Shown: positions 28,401-41,800 of the stretch, one piece after another | Layout: each line of letters starts with the position of its first letter | How positions within the stretch are numbered: position 1 is the stretch's first letter | Assembly (NCBI GenBank): GCA_000328365.1 | Contig: KB295454.1 | Span: 98,345-162,344 of the forward strand | Direction: 5' to 3' | DNA from: Capitella teleta | Taxonomy: Eukaryota; Annelida; Polychaeta; Capitellidae | Length of the DNA stretch: 64,000 bases | The notes under the pieces: generated by a model | What the model was told of the DNA's origin: nothing | Database searches by the model: none | What the model saw: only the letters and a program-made list of their open reading frames with translations | Translations under genes and position numbers: made by a program

Positions 28401-31400
28401 ACAAGAAGAAGCTCTTCTCCATATTTATTTGCCATTTTGCATAAGATTTTCAGGTGATCTTAATTGGACCCATGGGATTTGAGATCAATAATTGATGGCC
28501 AATTAATCATGCGTGAACTATCCACTAGTCGTATTCCATTTTGAACCTCAGATTTCAATGAAACGTTCCTAATGATTTATATGAAAAATCACAGAAATTA
28601 TTATTATGCAGGCATTCATGATACCTGACTTTACCAAAACCATAGTTATAGTATTATTTGTGTCACAACCTTCAGAAAATTTCAATTCGGACTGTTGAGT
28701 TGGCTGAGCTATTCCTGTATTAATCTTGACTCCATGAAATCCGTGTATTTTAATGTCCAGTTCAATAAGGTAGCCAATAAAACAAACATCAAATCGATAG
28801 TTTTTTGGCCTTCTGATGTAATTCATTTAATGTTCTAACAATTGTTTAGTACGAGATCCTTGGCTAAATAACTTCACAGCATCCGTGCGGTTATATAGTG
28901 TCAGTGTTTAATGTGGCCTCCTCATGTGCCTTCTTGGATTCTGTGGATCGGCTTATAGCACTCCTTAGCACATTATAGCTCCTTGGTTTAGTCTGAGTGT
29001 GTGTGTCATTTGTTCAAGGGATTTTGCATTTCGTTCATTATGGTGAGGTATCTTGTGAAACATCTACACCAGTTCCTTGTGTAATGAAAGCACTGTTCAT
29101 TTCATTGATGTATATGTGAACTGCATGCAACCACTGTTCCTTTATCTGTTGTGGATGTCATCTCTTTTGAACATATATCCGCACTATGTCTTGAAATATG
29201 GCCAATAGAACGGAATACCGCACACCGACATGCGTGGGCACTATGCAGAATGTTTAGCGTTGCCGAAGCGATCGTGTCGTATTGGCTTATCGTCCGTTGA
29301 ATAGTCCCCCAATGATCAATACATCAATTGTTTTGTGATGCGTCAGAGAGAAGTCAACGACTGCAGATCACTTTGATGAGGCAATTTCCATCCAGCGATG
29401 CTCATCGCATCAATTGCTACCATTGACATCTAATGGACCATACGAGTACGTTTTAATTACAGCTCATCTATCAAGGTATGAATCGGAACGGAGCTAATAA
29501 CACATATCTCATAATATTACCAAGACTAGGAGCTGATGTATTTCCTTATGTCTCACTTGATGGCGTCGCTGGTATCATCACCTGGTGAATGAAGTCCAGA
29601 ATCCCTGGCCACTTTATCTAGATTTTGCAACAGTGCACTGGTTTTGTGTTACTCGTTGTTCCATTTTGACTAGTGTTGTGTGTTATAGACTGAGATGCTT
29701 GTGGTGAGCTCGATCAGGTGATGTGCGAGTTTCGACATAACACATATGCTTTCATTGGTGCAGCGATTCGTTCACAAGTTCATTGTATTATATACAAATA
29801 CATGCATCTAGGTATAATTTCTTATAATATAAGAAAATATTATTTTCGCGGTAATTCAACATATCGCTACAGATAATAATGAATCAAGCGGCCACATCTC
29901 GAGGAAAATTACTGGAAGTTACTACCTATTCTCCAATTGGCGTGAGTGGCATGAAATCGTTTGAGACTGAAAGGCAGTTACATCACTGCAGATTGATCAG
30001 GAGATACATACAATTCATTTAATATTCGTGGTTTTGATTGAAGTTTAATTTAATTTGAAAATACCTGAAGATTTCTCTACTGCATTATGCAGGGTAATTG
30101 GGTGTCAGCTGTCAATGCATTCTCTGCAAATAGCTTGAGATGATAGGCAATATTTCATTTGCATTGGCTATATTCAACCTTGCCAGCTAATACCATTGGC
30201 TAAGTAATTTTGAATAATTTATTATTAATAAAATATTAAAATGAAAAGAGAATTAAGAGGTACTAATTATATTGTCAAATACAGTCGTAATTGCTCACCG
30301 GCAAATTGGTTCGAATGAAGGGCAGCAAATAACTATAATACAGTTTATGGGTATTTGCAATTGTCGGTGAATTTCCGGTGATTTCAATAAACATCTGATT
30401 GTATGCAATGTATTACTAAAAGGCTGTGTCTGTGACGAAATTGGTAACGCATTTTGGTGATAACAATCAAGGACATGTAAAAGGAACCAGTAGAGTATGA
30501 CCGTCAGGTCGATCGTTGATTGGTCAGTTTGAGTGGTCAGCAGCCAAGAAGATGCAACGCAGGTCAATATTCCCGTTTTTATCATCATTATCATGAGGGT
30601 TGGCATTATGATCCGTTAAATGCGGGATGAAGAGGGAGGGAGTGATTAATTAATAATCACAATTATAGTTCTTTCAAGTTCTTGACAAACATGGGTACAA
30701 GCCTCGAGTCATCTGTTTTACGGTGTGTGCATATTAGGTGTGAACGTACTGTTTGCAACGATAGGAGCCATTCAATACTTTTCGGTCATCAGCGATGGAT
30801 GTAACTATGTTTATTTTAATTTGTAATATTATCTACACAAAAGTGTAATAAATACATTCAACTTGAACATCGTGTGAGGTTTCATTGATGTATTATACCC
30901 CTGGTGACCTTGTTTACATGATATATCTCATATTCGATATATAAGATCAACCATACAAAATTCTTCTTGCATTTTAAGTTGCTTCAAACTATGTCTTAAG
31001 CAATTGTGAATCAAGTAAACTTGTAATCAGTACCTTTTAAAAGGTCCCACGGTTGCTAAGCCGAACAGAAGCAGCCCCCATGGCCGCCGTTTTTATAATC
31101 ACCTTGAAAATTGCAGACTGCTATTTTAGCTAAAATACACCAACACTCGCGGCAAGAGGAGTATTAACTTGGCTATGATATGGAGTTTATGGACCAATTG
31201 ATGCTGCCGCGATGTTCAACGACAAGGCCGAAAAACTAGCCACAAAAGCTCTCTTGTTTACTGCATCTGGGATATTTATATCCCACCTTTTGACTCTTAG
31301 CCAATTACATATTCCTTATACAAAAGAAATTGGCGCGAGCTGTGGAGTTCTGAACCTGAAAATAAGCTATATTACATTTAGCCAGTTATTATCAAGTAGC

Positions 31401-34400
31401 CTAAAAGCTCCCGTGAGGATAGAAATTATGCTTGCTTGAGGTGGCATTTGGCACTCGCATCTGACTGAAGGATACCACCTTTGGCACGGCATTACCAACT
31501 TAGTTTATTATCTTCTCGTCTCCATTACTGTTTCTCAATTTTTATTTCTAAAAAAAAAAAAAGATAATTAAAACGCTTCCTCTATGATACAAAGTTTTAA
31601 AATGACTAAAGAAGAATGAATTTTTGCTGGCTGTTTCTGATTATTTTCATAAGCTCCACAAAACTGACATTCAACCGTTAATGTACATACTTCTTATTAC
31701 TATTGCTTTTATTCTTATTTTCCATGTCAAAACTGACAATAAAAGTAGTTTTATAATATAGAGTCCAATGTGAACGTCCCAGAAAGATCGGCGTTCAGTG
31801 AAGGGACAAATAGCTCCATTGTAGTATTTCAACTCTCCGTTGGTCATTTGGTATGAGGGCAGTATATGTGAGCAAAAGGGCATCGGGTAAAATCAGTTCA
31901 GGATTGTCAGTCTGCACACGCTACCTTTCCATTGTTGCCTAAATCAGCACTGCTGTTCGCCAAATGAGTTTTTCTTTGTGATTTCCTTTGAAATTGAAAG
32001 GTCGACTCAGACGACCCAAAAAAGGAATCTGTATTTAGTTGCACGCGTAGTAATTGGAAAATATGTGGCTGATTCCGTAAATGCATGTTCTTGATGGTTT
32101 ACATTGGTCTTGTGAAATTAGTTTCAGGTTCTATATAACGCGACATATGTATGGATTAACGTGAGTTTATATTTTACAAATTCATTTTAACACAAAGTTT
32201 ACTATAACATAATAACATCCAAATATGTTTGACAACTCGATGGCGTAGTGAAACCAAACCTCTTACAATAATAAGATGTGCACGCAGCTCATGATATCTA
32301 GCAGCCTCATTTAGGTTTTCAAACCTTCCAATGAAATAATTCAGCTACCATGCGACCTTGTGAATTATTGGTCTACATCTCTACTGAATTTAATGTACGA
32401 TTCCTATGTTACCCCTCGAACTCTTCAAACGCCACTCCTGATGGGCTCGCCTTGTCTGTTGAAGGTTCTGAGTTTGAATCCCAGCTAGGCTACTCACTAA
32501 GACTTTAACTTAGCGAAACACCTCATGTTGACTATTGCATAGTGTCTCAATGTGATATCTGACATAAAGAAAATGTAATATTGTCATACTATTGTTGAGT
32601 CACTGTCAAGCTCTGTTTATAAACGGAACATTAAGTTGTTTTCCTTTTATACAAAAATACATGAATATAGTTGGCTGTAGAGCAACATAGAAAAATGACT
32701 GTTCTGTCGATTGATCTTTGATATTTTGATTTCAATCCCAGTCCATAACAACCTTCTTTTGCACAACCAGAATACTGACTTAAAAGCACACAATTTGTGT
32801 TTTTTCTTATGTGTTTTTTTTTGTAAACTATAAAGTAGTTTTAATAGACCCCCCTGTTTGATCTGTAGCGTTAATTATTGGCCGTTTCAAGCACTTAATA
32901 TGGGCACCTACTCGTGTGCAATTTCTCAATAGAAAATATCACCGTGAAGAACGGGAACAGAGCATTATATTAATAGTTTTCACGAAATTATGTGTTCACA
33001 AGTATAGCCAATGGATGGCATTTACAACGAGTCATAGTTCGGGTTATGATGTCAACTCTGAAAGGCGCTCCGTTACCATGGCGACGCATATACGCGATGA
33101 AAATTATCAGCAATATTCAATTGCGATTTTGGAATTGCAACGTTTGTATGATTCAAATGCTCATAACTAGAAGAGGTATTTATATTTTGTGTGCGTCATT
33201 TTAAAGGTAATTGGTAGATATTTATGAATATACTAAAATGTTAAAACGATTAGTTTGCGTCTTTAGACTGATTTCGACGTGGCGGGTCACAAATTTTGAT
33301 TTTGTATGCTGAAATGTGTGTGTTCATATTCGCGGAAAATCTCATCAAACTCTAACAAGCACTCGATCAATAATCAACAATTTCTAACACTTTACTTGCG
33401 CACAATTTTGCAATATGTTCATCAGTCCCCTTGGTAAATCGGCCTCTTTATCTCAATCGGCTGATAGGGCTATACTTCAGTTTCCTTATTCTGCATCAGA
33501 CCTCATTACTGATCAAAAGAGAATCCTTCCATTCCGAAGATTAGTTTCTCGTGTGAAAGTGATGATTCGGAGAGCTGTCTCTTTGAATTCTGGATTGGGT
33601 GGTAGTTATTTGTATCAACAGCAGTGGAAGAAACAAGCAAATTCTAACTGTCTCAAGGTACTGAGGAATCTAGGTGTTATTTCAATTTTATTTTTGTTCA
33701 ATCTTTAAAGTTTTTGAAACCATTTGGCTCATTTTGGGTTCCAAATAATGTCTCGAAAACAATTATTGAATAATTATTACAATAATTAAAAGTTTCATTT
33801 GTATTATAGAGAAGGCGTGTTAAAAGTATTTATCATACAGCAACAGCAGCAAATGGAAGGGTTTATGATATTCATTAAAGGCGTGTTCACCTTGCGTGAG
33901 GTTGTTCTGTCTTGAAAAATTATTAAGCAGAGCAACATAGACCTAGTGTCTTGTACGTAGCCGACCATTTATCGGCAATAAAAAAGAGCCACAGAGTTTT
34001 TCCTCCGATAATCTGTATGAACATTTAGCGCTAATATTTTGGACACTTTAATCTACTGCTATTAAAACATATATCTGCTATGAGTGTGACTATAGATCGC
34101 AATGCTACATCGCCCTCGTTGGCAAGAAAAAGCTGTATATCTATAGATATCAGGAAAAAAATTACGTTTTGTTCATGCCTGGTTGTCACTACTAAGCTAA
34201 TCGTCTTTAGCAAGTCTAATACCAGACTACCGATCATCGCGAGCTACTAGAAGATAGCTCGTCATCGTCCACTGCTTACAAACTATTTCATGTGGTCAAA
34301 CAGCAACACGTATGGCTGAACGTAACTTGGGCAGCATTCCATGACAATGCGTGTTTGAGGTTAATCCAACGTAACCATGTCAAATAAGGGCCACACGTTA

Positions 34401-37030
34401 GAGTGCACATTCTTCATTCAACTCACGCAATCATTATGTGTACATAACCGTCAGTGTAGAACCCTGAATGAGACGGAGATCGTGATTTTCATATAAATTG
34501 AGATTCTATAAGTGGTGGAAGTGTATTCGCATGTAATCTCCCGTTGGCAGACTTCCTTCGACGTGAGCTGATTGTGCTTCCATCGAGCAACGCTGTGATG
34601 CTAAGACAGATTCACCATGCTATACAGCAACAACACCAGATATGAACAATGTAAAGTGGTCTATGTAATATATGTAAATGACACGTACAGTACGACACTA
34701 GTATAATTATATGCATTACAACTGTGAACCTTCTAAATATCTCTATTTTTTGTGCGTGTATTGTACGAAGTGTTTAATAAACCGCTCAGCGAGTCCGCCA
34801 ACCAATTAGTCGCGCGTATTTGAGCAACTAAATCATGCATTATGAACGCATATTGAAATTTGTTGCACTCCCTCCATTTGTGTGTGTTGATGGTGAGAAT
34901 TCTAACGACCTCTGTAACTGGGCAGTCGGATTTTGTGTATCGTCAGATCAGACACGAAAACATATTATGGACGATTTCAACATTATGCCTTTGATTAAGC
35001 TAATATAGCTAGTATTTTGGGTGTATTCCGTTTGAATCAATCGGAATTCAAATTTTATTGTCAGATAGGATAGAGCCTCGTGATTTTATGGCCATATAGT
35101 TTTAATTGGCTACGCTTCGAGGTTATGTAGCTACCTAATGGGTCGACCATATCCTTTCTATCAATAAACCTCTTAAGAAGTGTTGTAATTTATATGAAAC
35201 AAAATATAGATAGTGATATAACTCACTATAAGTGTAATATTAAGTGTGGTAAGTGTGTTGTGTCGTAATTGCATAGTGTTAAACGAATAGTTCTCCAAAC
35301 ACCAATAAATCAGCTCGGATGTTCTGCATCCGAGGGAAGTCAAAAGTTGAGTCACTTCAACATAACACCTTAATCTCTATACATTGATGGAATAGACATA
35401 TTGCTATACCTTCCGGGTAATGTACTAAATTTCGCAATCTCATATGTAGCACTCCGATAACAATGGGTCACGGCTGTGATGTCCGTTTTATGTATAGTTC
35501 TGTCTTATGGTTTTGAGCATGAATGGTGATCAGTTATATGATGGTTATAATTAGTATACATGTATATTAAAATATTAGATATGCAATTTCATCAATTAGC
35601 CTAATATTGTGCCTATAGATATGCTCGATCTCTATACATTCACGGTTCTACACTAGTGAACACACTCTGAATAGTGGATTTAGGTGCATAAGTACAATGT
35701 ATACCAAATAATGAGATTTAGTTTGTTATATTTTATTGCATTCAACAATATAAATAGGTGGTGCATCGTCCAGCCTCCTTCAAGAATTGTGCTTGATGTC
35801 ACTCTCCTGTATCATTTAATACATATAATTATTTGCTCATAAATGCGATGGAAATAGATGCATTGCATGCCCCATGCAAAGTGGCTATATTTTTAGGCCA
35901 GATTCATGGGGAAGTCGCATTAAAAATGCGTGCAAATTGTGCTGATTGACAGGAGGCGTCACAATCAGGAATCTCCTGGTGCCCTAGCTGCCACTCAATT
36001 TGATTGCTTTAATACATCCCATCTGAATCCTGATCCAGAACGCATGTAAATGGGACTGCATAGCGTGCAAAAAAGGCATGCGCACACTCACAACGGAAAT
36101 TTGCATTGCAGTTCTTGCCCATTTTCATTGTGTATCAATAATTTATATTTGATGTAACATATTCAAAGAACGCCTCTTCAATCATTTGATATCATGAACA
36201 ATTAGTTGTCAAAATTAACATTATTCAGAACCACGCCGAGCATTATGCCATCGGAATAGTTTTGTTCATCAATTCAAAGTATGCAGATGGCATCTACGCA
36301 TTAAGAAAATAAATGTGCCAACATCAAAGAAGAGAAGTCCATGTGTGGGTCCAAGATCTGCCTGAAATCGCTGGCCCACACAATCCCACTATACTGGAGG
36401 AAAACGGCATCCATTGGCAGCAATCCATTCCGCACACTGTGTGTTATTGCAACTCGGTCGTCCAATAACTGTCACCTGGCGACTGCGGATCGCTGAGGTC
36501 ACCTTGGTCATCGGTTTCCTAAATTGACGCTGCGTATAAAACATTAGGGGGACACGTGGATGCTGGACATGGAAGTGGTTGCTTCAGTTAGAATGTCAAC
36601 TTACGAGTCTTGTATCTCGCATTTTTGTCTTTTTTTTGGTCCCATATTGAATTATGTCATGCAGTTACTCATATCGTAAAATCAAATTTTATAGCAATGG
36701 TGTTCATTGGCATACAGAGGCAATGAAGGAAAATTAGTAGACCACAACTGGCAATTTGTTTCCTTCAATTATATAATTCAAGATAATTAAGTATTGTTTG
36801 ATTGCTTTAAAGCTGATCAAACTTTCGAATATCTAAAGATCTTAAATACTTGTCGACAACGCCATTGCTACACAAGTATACATTGCTACACGCCATTGTA
36901 TACACAAGTATGTATCTAATATAAGCCCAGAGTTATTCGATTGAATAGTATTCAAATTACAAATGGTAATCATCTTGTGATACATTCATAATTGGCCAGC
37001 TTGTTTGTATTTGCAAAACTTTACTACACA
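25450..37030. other. Largely non-coding stretch
   Basis: No gene with splice-consistent exons was found. A GC-richer patch with CCCATGGCCGCC at 31078 and the 28.1-28.3 kb frame were inspected without a family match. One dispersed repeat pair lies inside. Confidence 0.5.
27800..31998 (+). repeat. Dispersed 90-bp repeat pair (27800-27890 and 31905-31998)
   Basis: Both share TCAGTCTGCACACGC, GCTGTTC(A/G)CCAAAT and GTGATTTCC in the same order and orientation, at roughly 80 percent identity. Family unknown. Confidence 0.55.
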
Positions 37031-38217
37031 CTAATGCCAAATTCCAGTCTGAACTGAATGATCCATCGCATAATTATGAACTTTTTCATAATACTTATTT
37101 GCAGTGACAAATTCCAGTCTGAACTGAATAATCCATCGCATAATTATAAACTTTTTCATAATACTTATTTGCAGTGACAAATTCCAGTCTGAACTGAATA
37201 ATCCATCGCATAATTATAAACTTTTTCATAATACTTATTTGCAGTGACAAATTCCAGTCTGAACTGAATGATCCATCGCATAATTATGAACTTTTTCATA
37301 AGACTTATTTGCAGTGACAAATTCCGTCTGAAATGAATGATCCATCGCATAATTATGAACTTTTTCATAATACTTATTCGCAGTGACAAATTCCAGTCTG
37401 AACTGAATGATCCATCGCATAATTATAAACTTTTTCATAATACTTATTTGCAGTGACAAATTCCAGTCTGAACTGAATGATCCATCGCATAATTATGAAC
37501 TTTTTCATAATACTTATTTGCAGTGACAAATTCCAGTCTGAACTGAATGATCCATCGCATAATTATGAACTTTTTTATAATACTTATTTGCAGTGACAAA
37601 TTCCAGTCTGAACTGAATGATCCATCGCATAATTATAAACTTTTTCATAATACTTATTTGCAGTGACAAATTCCAGTCTGAACTGAATGATCCATCGCAT
37701 AATTATGAACTTTTTCATAATACATATTTGCAGTGACAAATTCCGTCTGAACTGAATGATCCATCGCATAATTATGAACTTTTTCATAATACTTTTTTGC
37801 AGTGACAAATTCCAGTCTGAACTGAATGATCCATCGCATAATTATGAACTGTTTCATAATACTTATTTGCAGTGACAAATTCCAGTCTGAACTGAATGAT
37901 CCATCGCATAATTATGAACTTTTTCATAATACTTATTTGCAGTGACAAATTCCGTCTGAACTGAATGATCCATCGCATAATTATGAACTTTTTCATAATA
38001 CTTATTTGCAGTGATAAATTCCGTCTGAACTGAATGATCCATCGCATAATTATGAACTTTTTCATAATACTTATTTGCAGTGACAAATTCCGTTTGAACT
38101 GAATGATCCATCGCATAATTATGAACTTTTTCATAATACTTATTTGCAGTGACAAATTCCGTCTGAACTGAATGATCCATCGCATAATTATGAACTTTTT
38201 CATAATACTTATTTGCA
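37031..38217. repeat. Minisatellite, 70-bp unit, about 17 copies
   Basis: Unit starts CAGTGACAAATTCCAGTCTG and runs 70 bp; several copies are 69 bp (TTCCGTCTG instead of TTCCAGTCTG). Each intact unit contains a perfect 8-bp hairpin ATTATGAA-CTTT-TTCATAAT. Copies with the variant TTATAAAC occur only in the left half. The right half is almost uniform, which suggests recent amplification there. Open frames across it are artefacts of periodicity. Confidence 0.97.
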
Positions 38218-38242
38218 GGGAAAAACGTAGACTGAGTATTAT

Positions 38243-38248
38243 TTTATT
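38243..38248 (-). terminator. Poly(A) signal of the giant channel gene
   Basis: AATAAA on the minus strand about 275 nt after the stop codon, and only about 25 nt before the first unit of the 70-bp minisatellite. Cleavage would therefore fall at or inside the edge of the tandem array. Confidence 0.5.
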
Positions 38249-38523
38249 GACAATGTTACTAGACATAAAAAGTAAATAGCTAAAAAATCCAAAATGTAAG
38301 TAGTTTCAATGCGTATATTAAAATCCATGATAAATTAAGAATTGATATAATTATAGAAATTATTGATTTGTGTTAAAATTATGGTTACACTTTCAACATT
38401 TATATGAATCCAAAAAGCATAAAAAGTATCGCTCTAACTCACAAGCGAAAGAGTTTGATATCATAAAATACAAATGCAATAAACATTAATTGTGACACAC
38501 GCAAAATTAAGATGTAAGGAAAT

Positions 38524-38812
38524 TTACATGATTGGTTTTACCACAGTGACGGATTTCTTTTTGCCGTGTCCCTTTAAGAAGCAATTGTAGATGATCAGAT
38601 CAAGGAACTCCACAATGGTAATGGCACTGCCCCCAATCAAAAGACCCATGTATCCACCAATCTCACCTGTGACACAAAGTTATGATATTAAATCGCAAAC
38701 ATGTGAAACCGTTAACTTACTAAACAATGTTCCAATGTCGTAATCTCGTTTCTGTTCCACAGATTCGTATTTCAGTTCTCCAAAATAAATGTCCAATCTC
38801 AAGAAATTCTTA
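38524..38812 (-). other. Pre-TM2 strand, TM2 and C-terminus of the channel
   Basis: Exon 38721-38812 reads [20 protein letters not shown], the palm strand before TM2. Exon 38524-38666 reads [20 protein letters not shown], the TM2 signature. Residues 1968-1970 (Gly-Gly-Ser) occupy the G/S-X-S selectivity filter position. The cytoplasmic tail is short and basic ([16 protein letters not shown]), with no PY motif, so ENaC-style Nedd4 control is not indicated. Confidence 0.95.
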
Positions 38813-41800
38813 CTGAGAATAGTACGTTAAATAAATTCGTGTTAATTATTATTTATTTAATAATAAACATTGTGATATGCCTGCGACCAACTGGTATTTT
38901 GAATTCGATATTCAAGCAACCGCACAAGCATCTCATACCATAATACTTGTTGATCAGACTATCATCTAAAATTCACCATTTTACCGCGAGGCCAGGACCT
39001 AATAAAGTATAATTTATTTAATATCAAAATGGGTATATATCGTAGGCTAAGTGCTTAGATTAATAATCAATGCAGGTCTGTTTGATTGTTAGCGCATGCA
39101 TGTTTCAAACTGGCTCTTCGACATGCAAGAGCTAAAATTATGATTGCATGAGGGAAAATAAAAGCATTTTAAATTATGCACGTGCAATTCGATTTATTGA
39201 AAAGTGCAACGGTTTTGTGTTGCTATTCATTGAAACAAAGTTAATATACAGTCCTCATAAAACGGTTTTGCTGTATTTTGTAGTCATTGTCCCATCCAAA
39301 AACAGGTATTACATCATTCAGAGAGTCTGCCAACCTTTCAAACATTGCGTATTTGAGTGTACACAATAAACGGGTATATATACACAATTAGTGTTATGCA
39401 CACTTCTCATAAGGTCACGGTATCAAGATAATTATTATACATTGTATTATATTATTTGTGATTGTGTAGCTCCATAACTGTACTCGGCTTCGCCTCAGAG
39501 CAGTTCTTCAGCCATGGAATTCCTCGACCTTTCCATTTAACCATGACACCCTTCTGTTCGTGACTTAAGTCTTCATTCTAAACTATCCGATTATTATGGG
39601 CAATATGAAAAAAAATCTCACTTGATAAATGCACCATCAATGGTTGTCTCTTCCAAGTACTGATTGCAGAAGTGTTGTAACTCGTTAATTGCAGATGTTA
39701 GTTCTTTGATGCCCTGCTCGGTGTCCACTTCAACGTCAGTCAACATTTTGATGAGATTGTCGAAATAATTTTTCGTTGTATCTGTGATTAAGGGGGGCGC
39801 GATGTCATCAACAAAACCCTCAAGACTGGTACTATCCGGCCACACTTTATAGAGCTCTGAGAAACGCAGTCTGTAGACGATGATCTGAAGATATGGATTA
39901 GTAAGTACAGCTAATGGTGGATTCCTTATGTAAACGGGTAGTCATAACAAAACACTTACATTCTGTGTTTCAATGACAGGATAAGGTTGCAGCCACAGCG
40001 AGACAGACTGTGCCAGGTTTATGAAGTTCTCGCTGTCCTTTCTGAAGAAGTTTGACAGTTGTTTCAAGTAGTCAACACCTTTCTGGTAATCAGTTATCAG
40101 TGTAGAGCTGAAAGTTTTAGCTTCAGCTTTCAGTGCAGCAATGACATCAGTCTTGAATTCATTCAAGGTGAGTGTGTTATTTTCATTCAGCTCATCCAGG
40201 TTCATGTCAATTATGCTCTCAGCCAATTCTCTCTTGCTAGTTTTATTCTCACCATAGTCCCGAAGCAGTGTTCCAAGGTGTTCTGTGGTGCTCAGGTAAG
40301 ATTGATGGAACGTATCACCAAAGCCTTCCAAGTTGGTCGTCACATTCAATGGATATAAATTATATTTCCAGTATGCCAACTCATTCAGAAAATCTTCATA
40401 GTTTGTGATTGCGTTCGAGTATGATGACATTTCACTGTAGAGAAAGCCCAGTTCAGAAATAACTATATCATATAGATCACTATCACACACGGCTTGGATT
40501 GGGTCAAGTGATGTGTCATTGTCAGTACCAGAGGTAAAGTGGTGTTGCAGGTCCTTCAGATATTTAAAAGAGGCATAAAAATTACCGTTCGTCAATTCTG
40601 TGAAGTTGATTCGATATCGGTTTGGTGAAATCACGTCGGAAAATTCGTAAAATTGTAGGTACGTATCATATTTGTAATACGGATCTTGAAGTGTTGAATA
40701 AAACAAGTCAGGTATTTCGTTCAGCGGCGGCCCTTCAGTGTCTTGTCCATCCTCGCATTTCATTCTCAGCCTCGCCGTGAAACTACTTATGAGAGACATT
40801 GCTGGCAGCAAAGATTCTTTCATATCTTTCACGGCAGATTCCATTCCATTGCTGTATTGCTTTATGTATGCACTAAGACTTTGAAACATGTTTACATTGA
40901 TGTCCGTCTGACTCATGTTTACATAGCTCGACATAGCTTTCACAACCCTGTAGATGACAGACGTGTGAGTGTTCCGAATTTTAGAAGATATGAAATCTGA
41001 TGTTTCTAGGTATTTCTGATTTACATTTAAAATCGCTCGGGTGGTTTTGGTCATGCTACCGCCTTTGACACGATCAGAAAGGGTCTTGGCATCAAAGTAA
41101 CTGTCAGTAAGTGTCTTCAATTGAGAACGAGTCATCGAATTCAAAACGCTGTCCCCTGAAAGTCCAGTGTAAGACAGACTAACTGGCTGTGTGACCACAT
41201 CGCAGGCGTCTGGACATTTCAGCTCACATGCCTCTCTGGCTTCAAAGACTGGAGCTGTGGGCCGAAGTGGGAAATACAAACTTACTAAATTCTTATTGCT
41301 TACTTGATTCTTGATAAACACAATTGAGCGTCTGGTTCACTGTGCAATTATTACCATTGCCTGCATATGGAATGAGAGCAGTTTTCATTCTTGTTGAGAA
41401 CAAACCTGTCATGTAACTCTCCTGACACTGGCATTCGTCAATCGTGGCGTTTGTGAGGCATTCAAGACCACACCGCAGACGTGTGTATCGGTCAGAGTTA
41501 ATCAGAGGAATTGAAGAACATTCACCCCACGGTGGTTGAAGACTGTGAGTCTAAAATAAATATATATAAAAAAACAACGAAAAAACGAAAAAAAAAAGCA
41601 AAACGAAAGCAAACATTGAGAAAGCCTTGGTCATGATGCTTCAGTACCTTAGTATACGTTACACTAGCTAACGCATGGGTACCAGGGGAGACACCAAAGC
41701 CAGAGCTAGACACACTTGGAATCTCATATTGAGCGTGGAGGTGCACCTGCCAACGATACAAGTAGCATTATGCAAGTAATATTTGAACTCTTACTTTGAA

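Noticed and set aside
30295-30606. 103-residue minus-strand frame with hydrophobic start
   Set aside because: Could be a signal-peptide exon, but codon choice and later residues look random and no partner exon was found.
32435-32500. tRNA-like B box (GAGTTTGAATCCCAGC)
   Set aside because: No cloverleaf and no match to the SINE family here; perhaps an old SINE of another family.
37165-38266. Several 74-160 residue frames on the minus strand
   Set aside because: They arise from the 70-bp tandem repeat, which shifts frame each unit.
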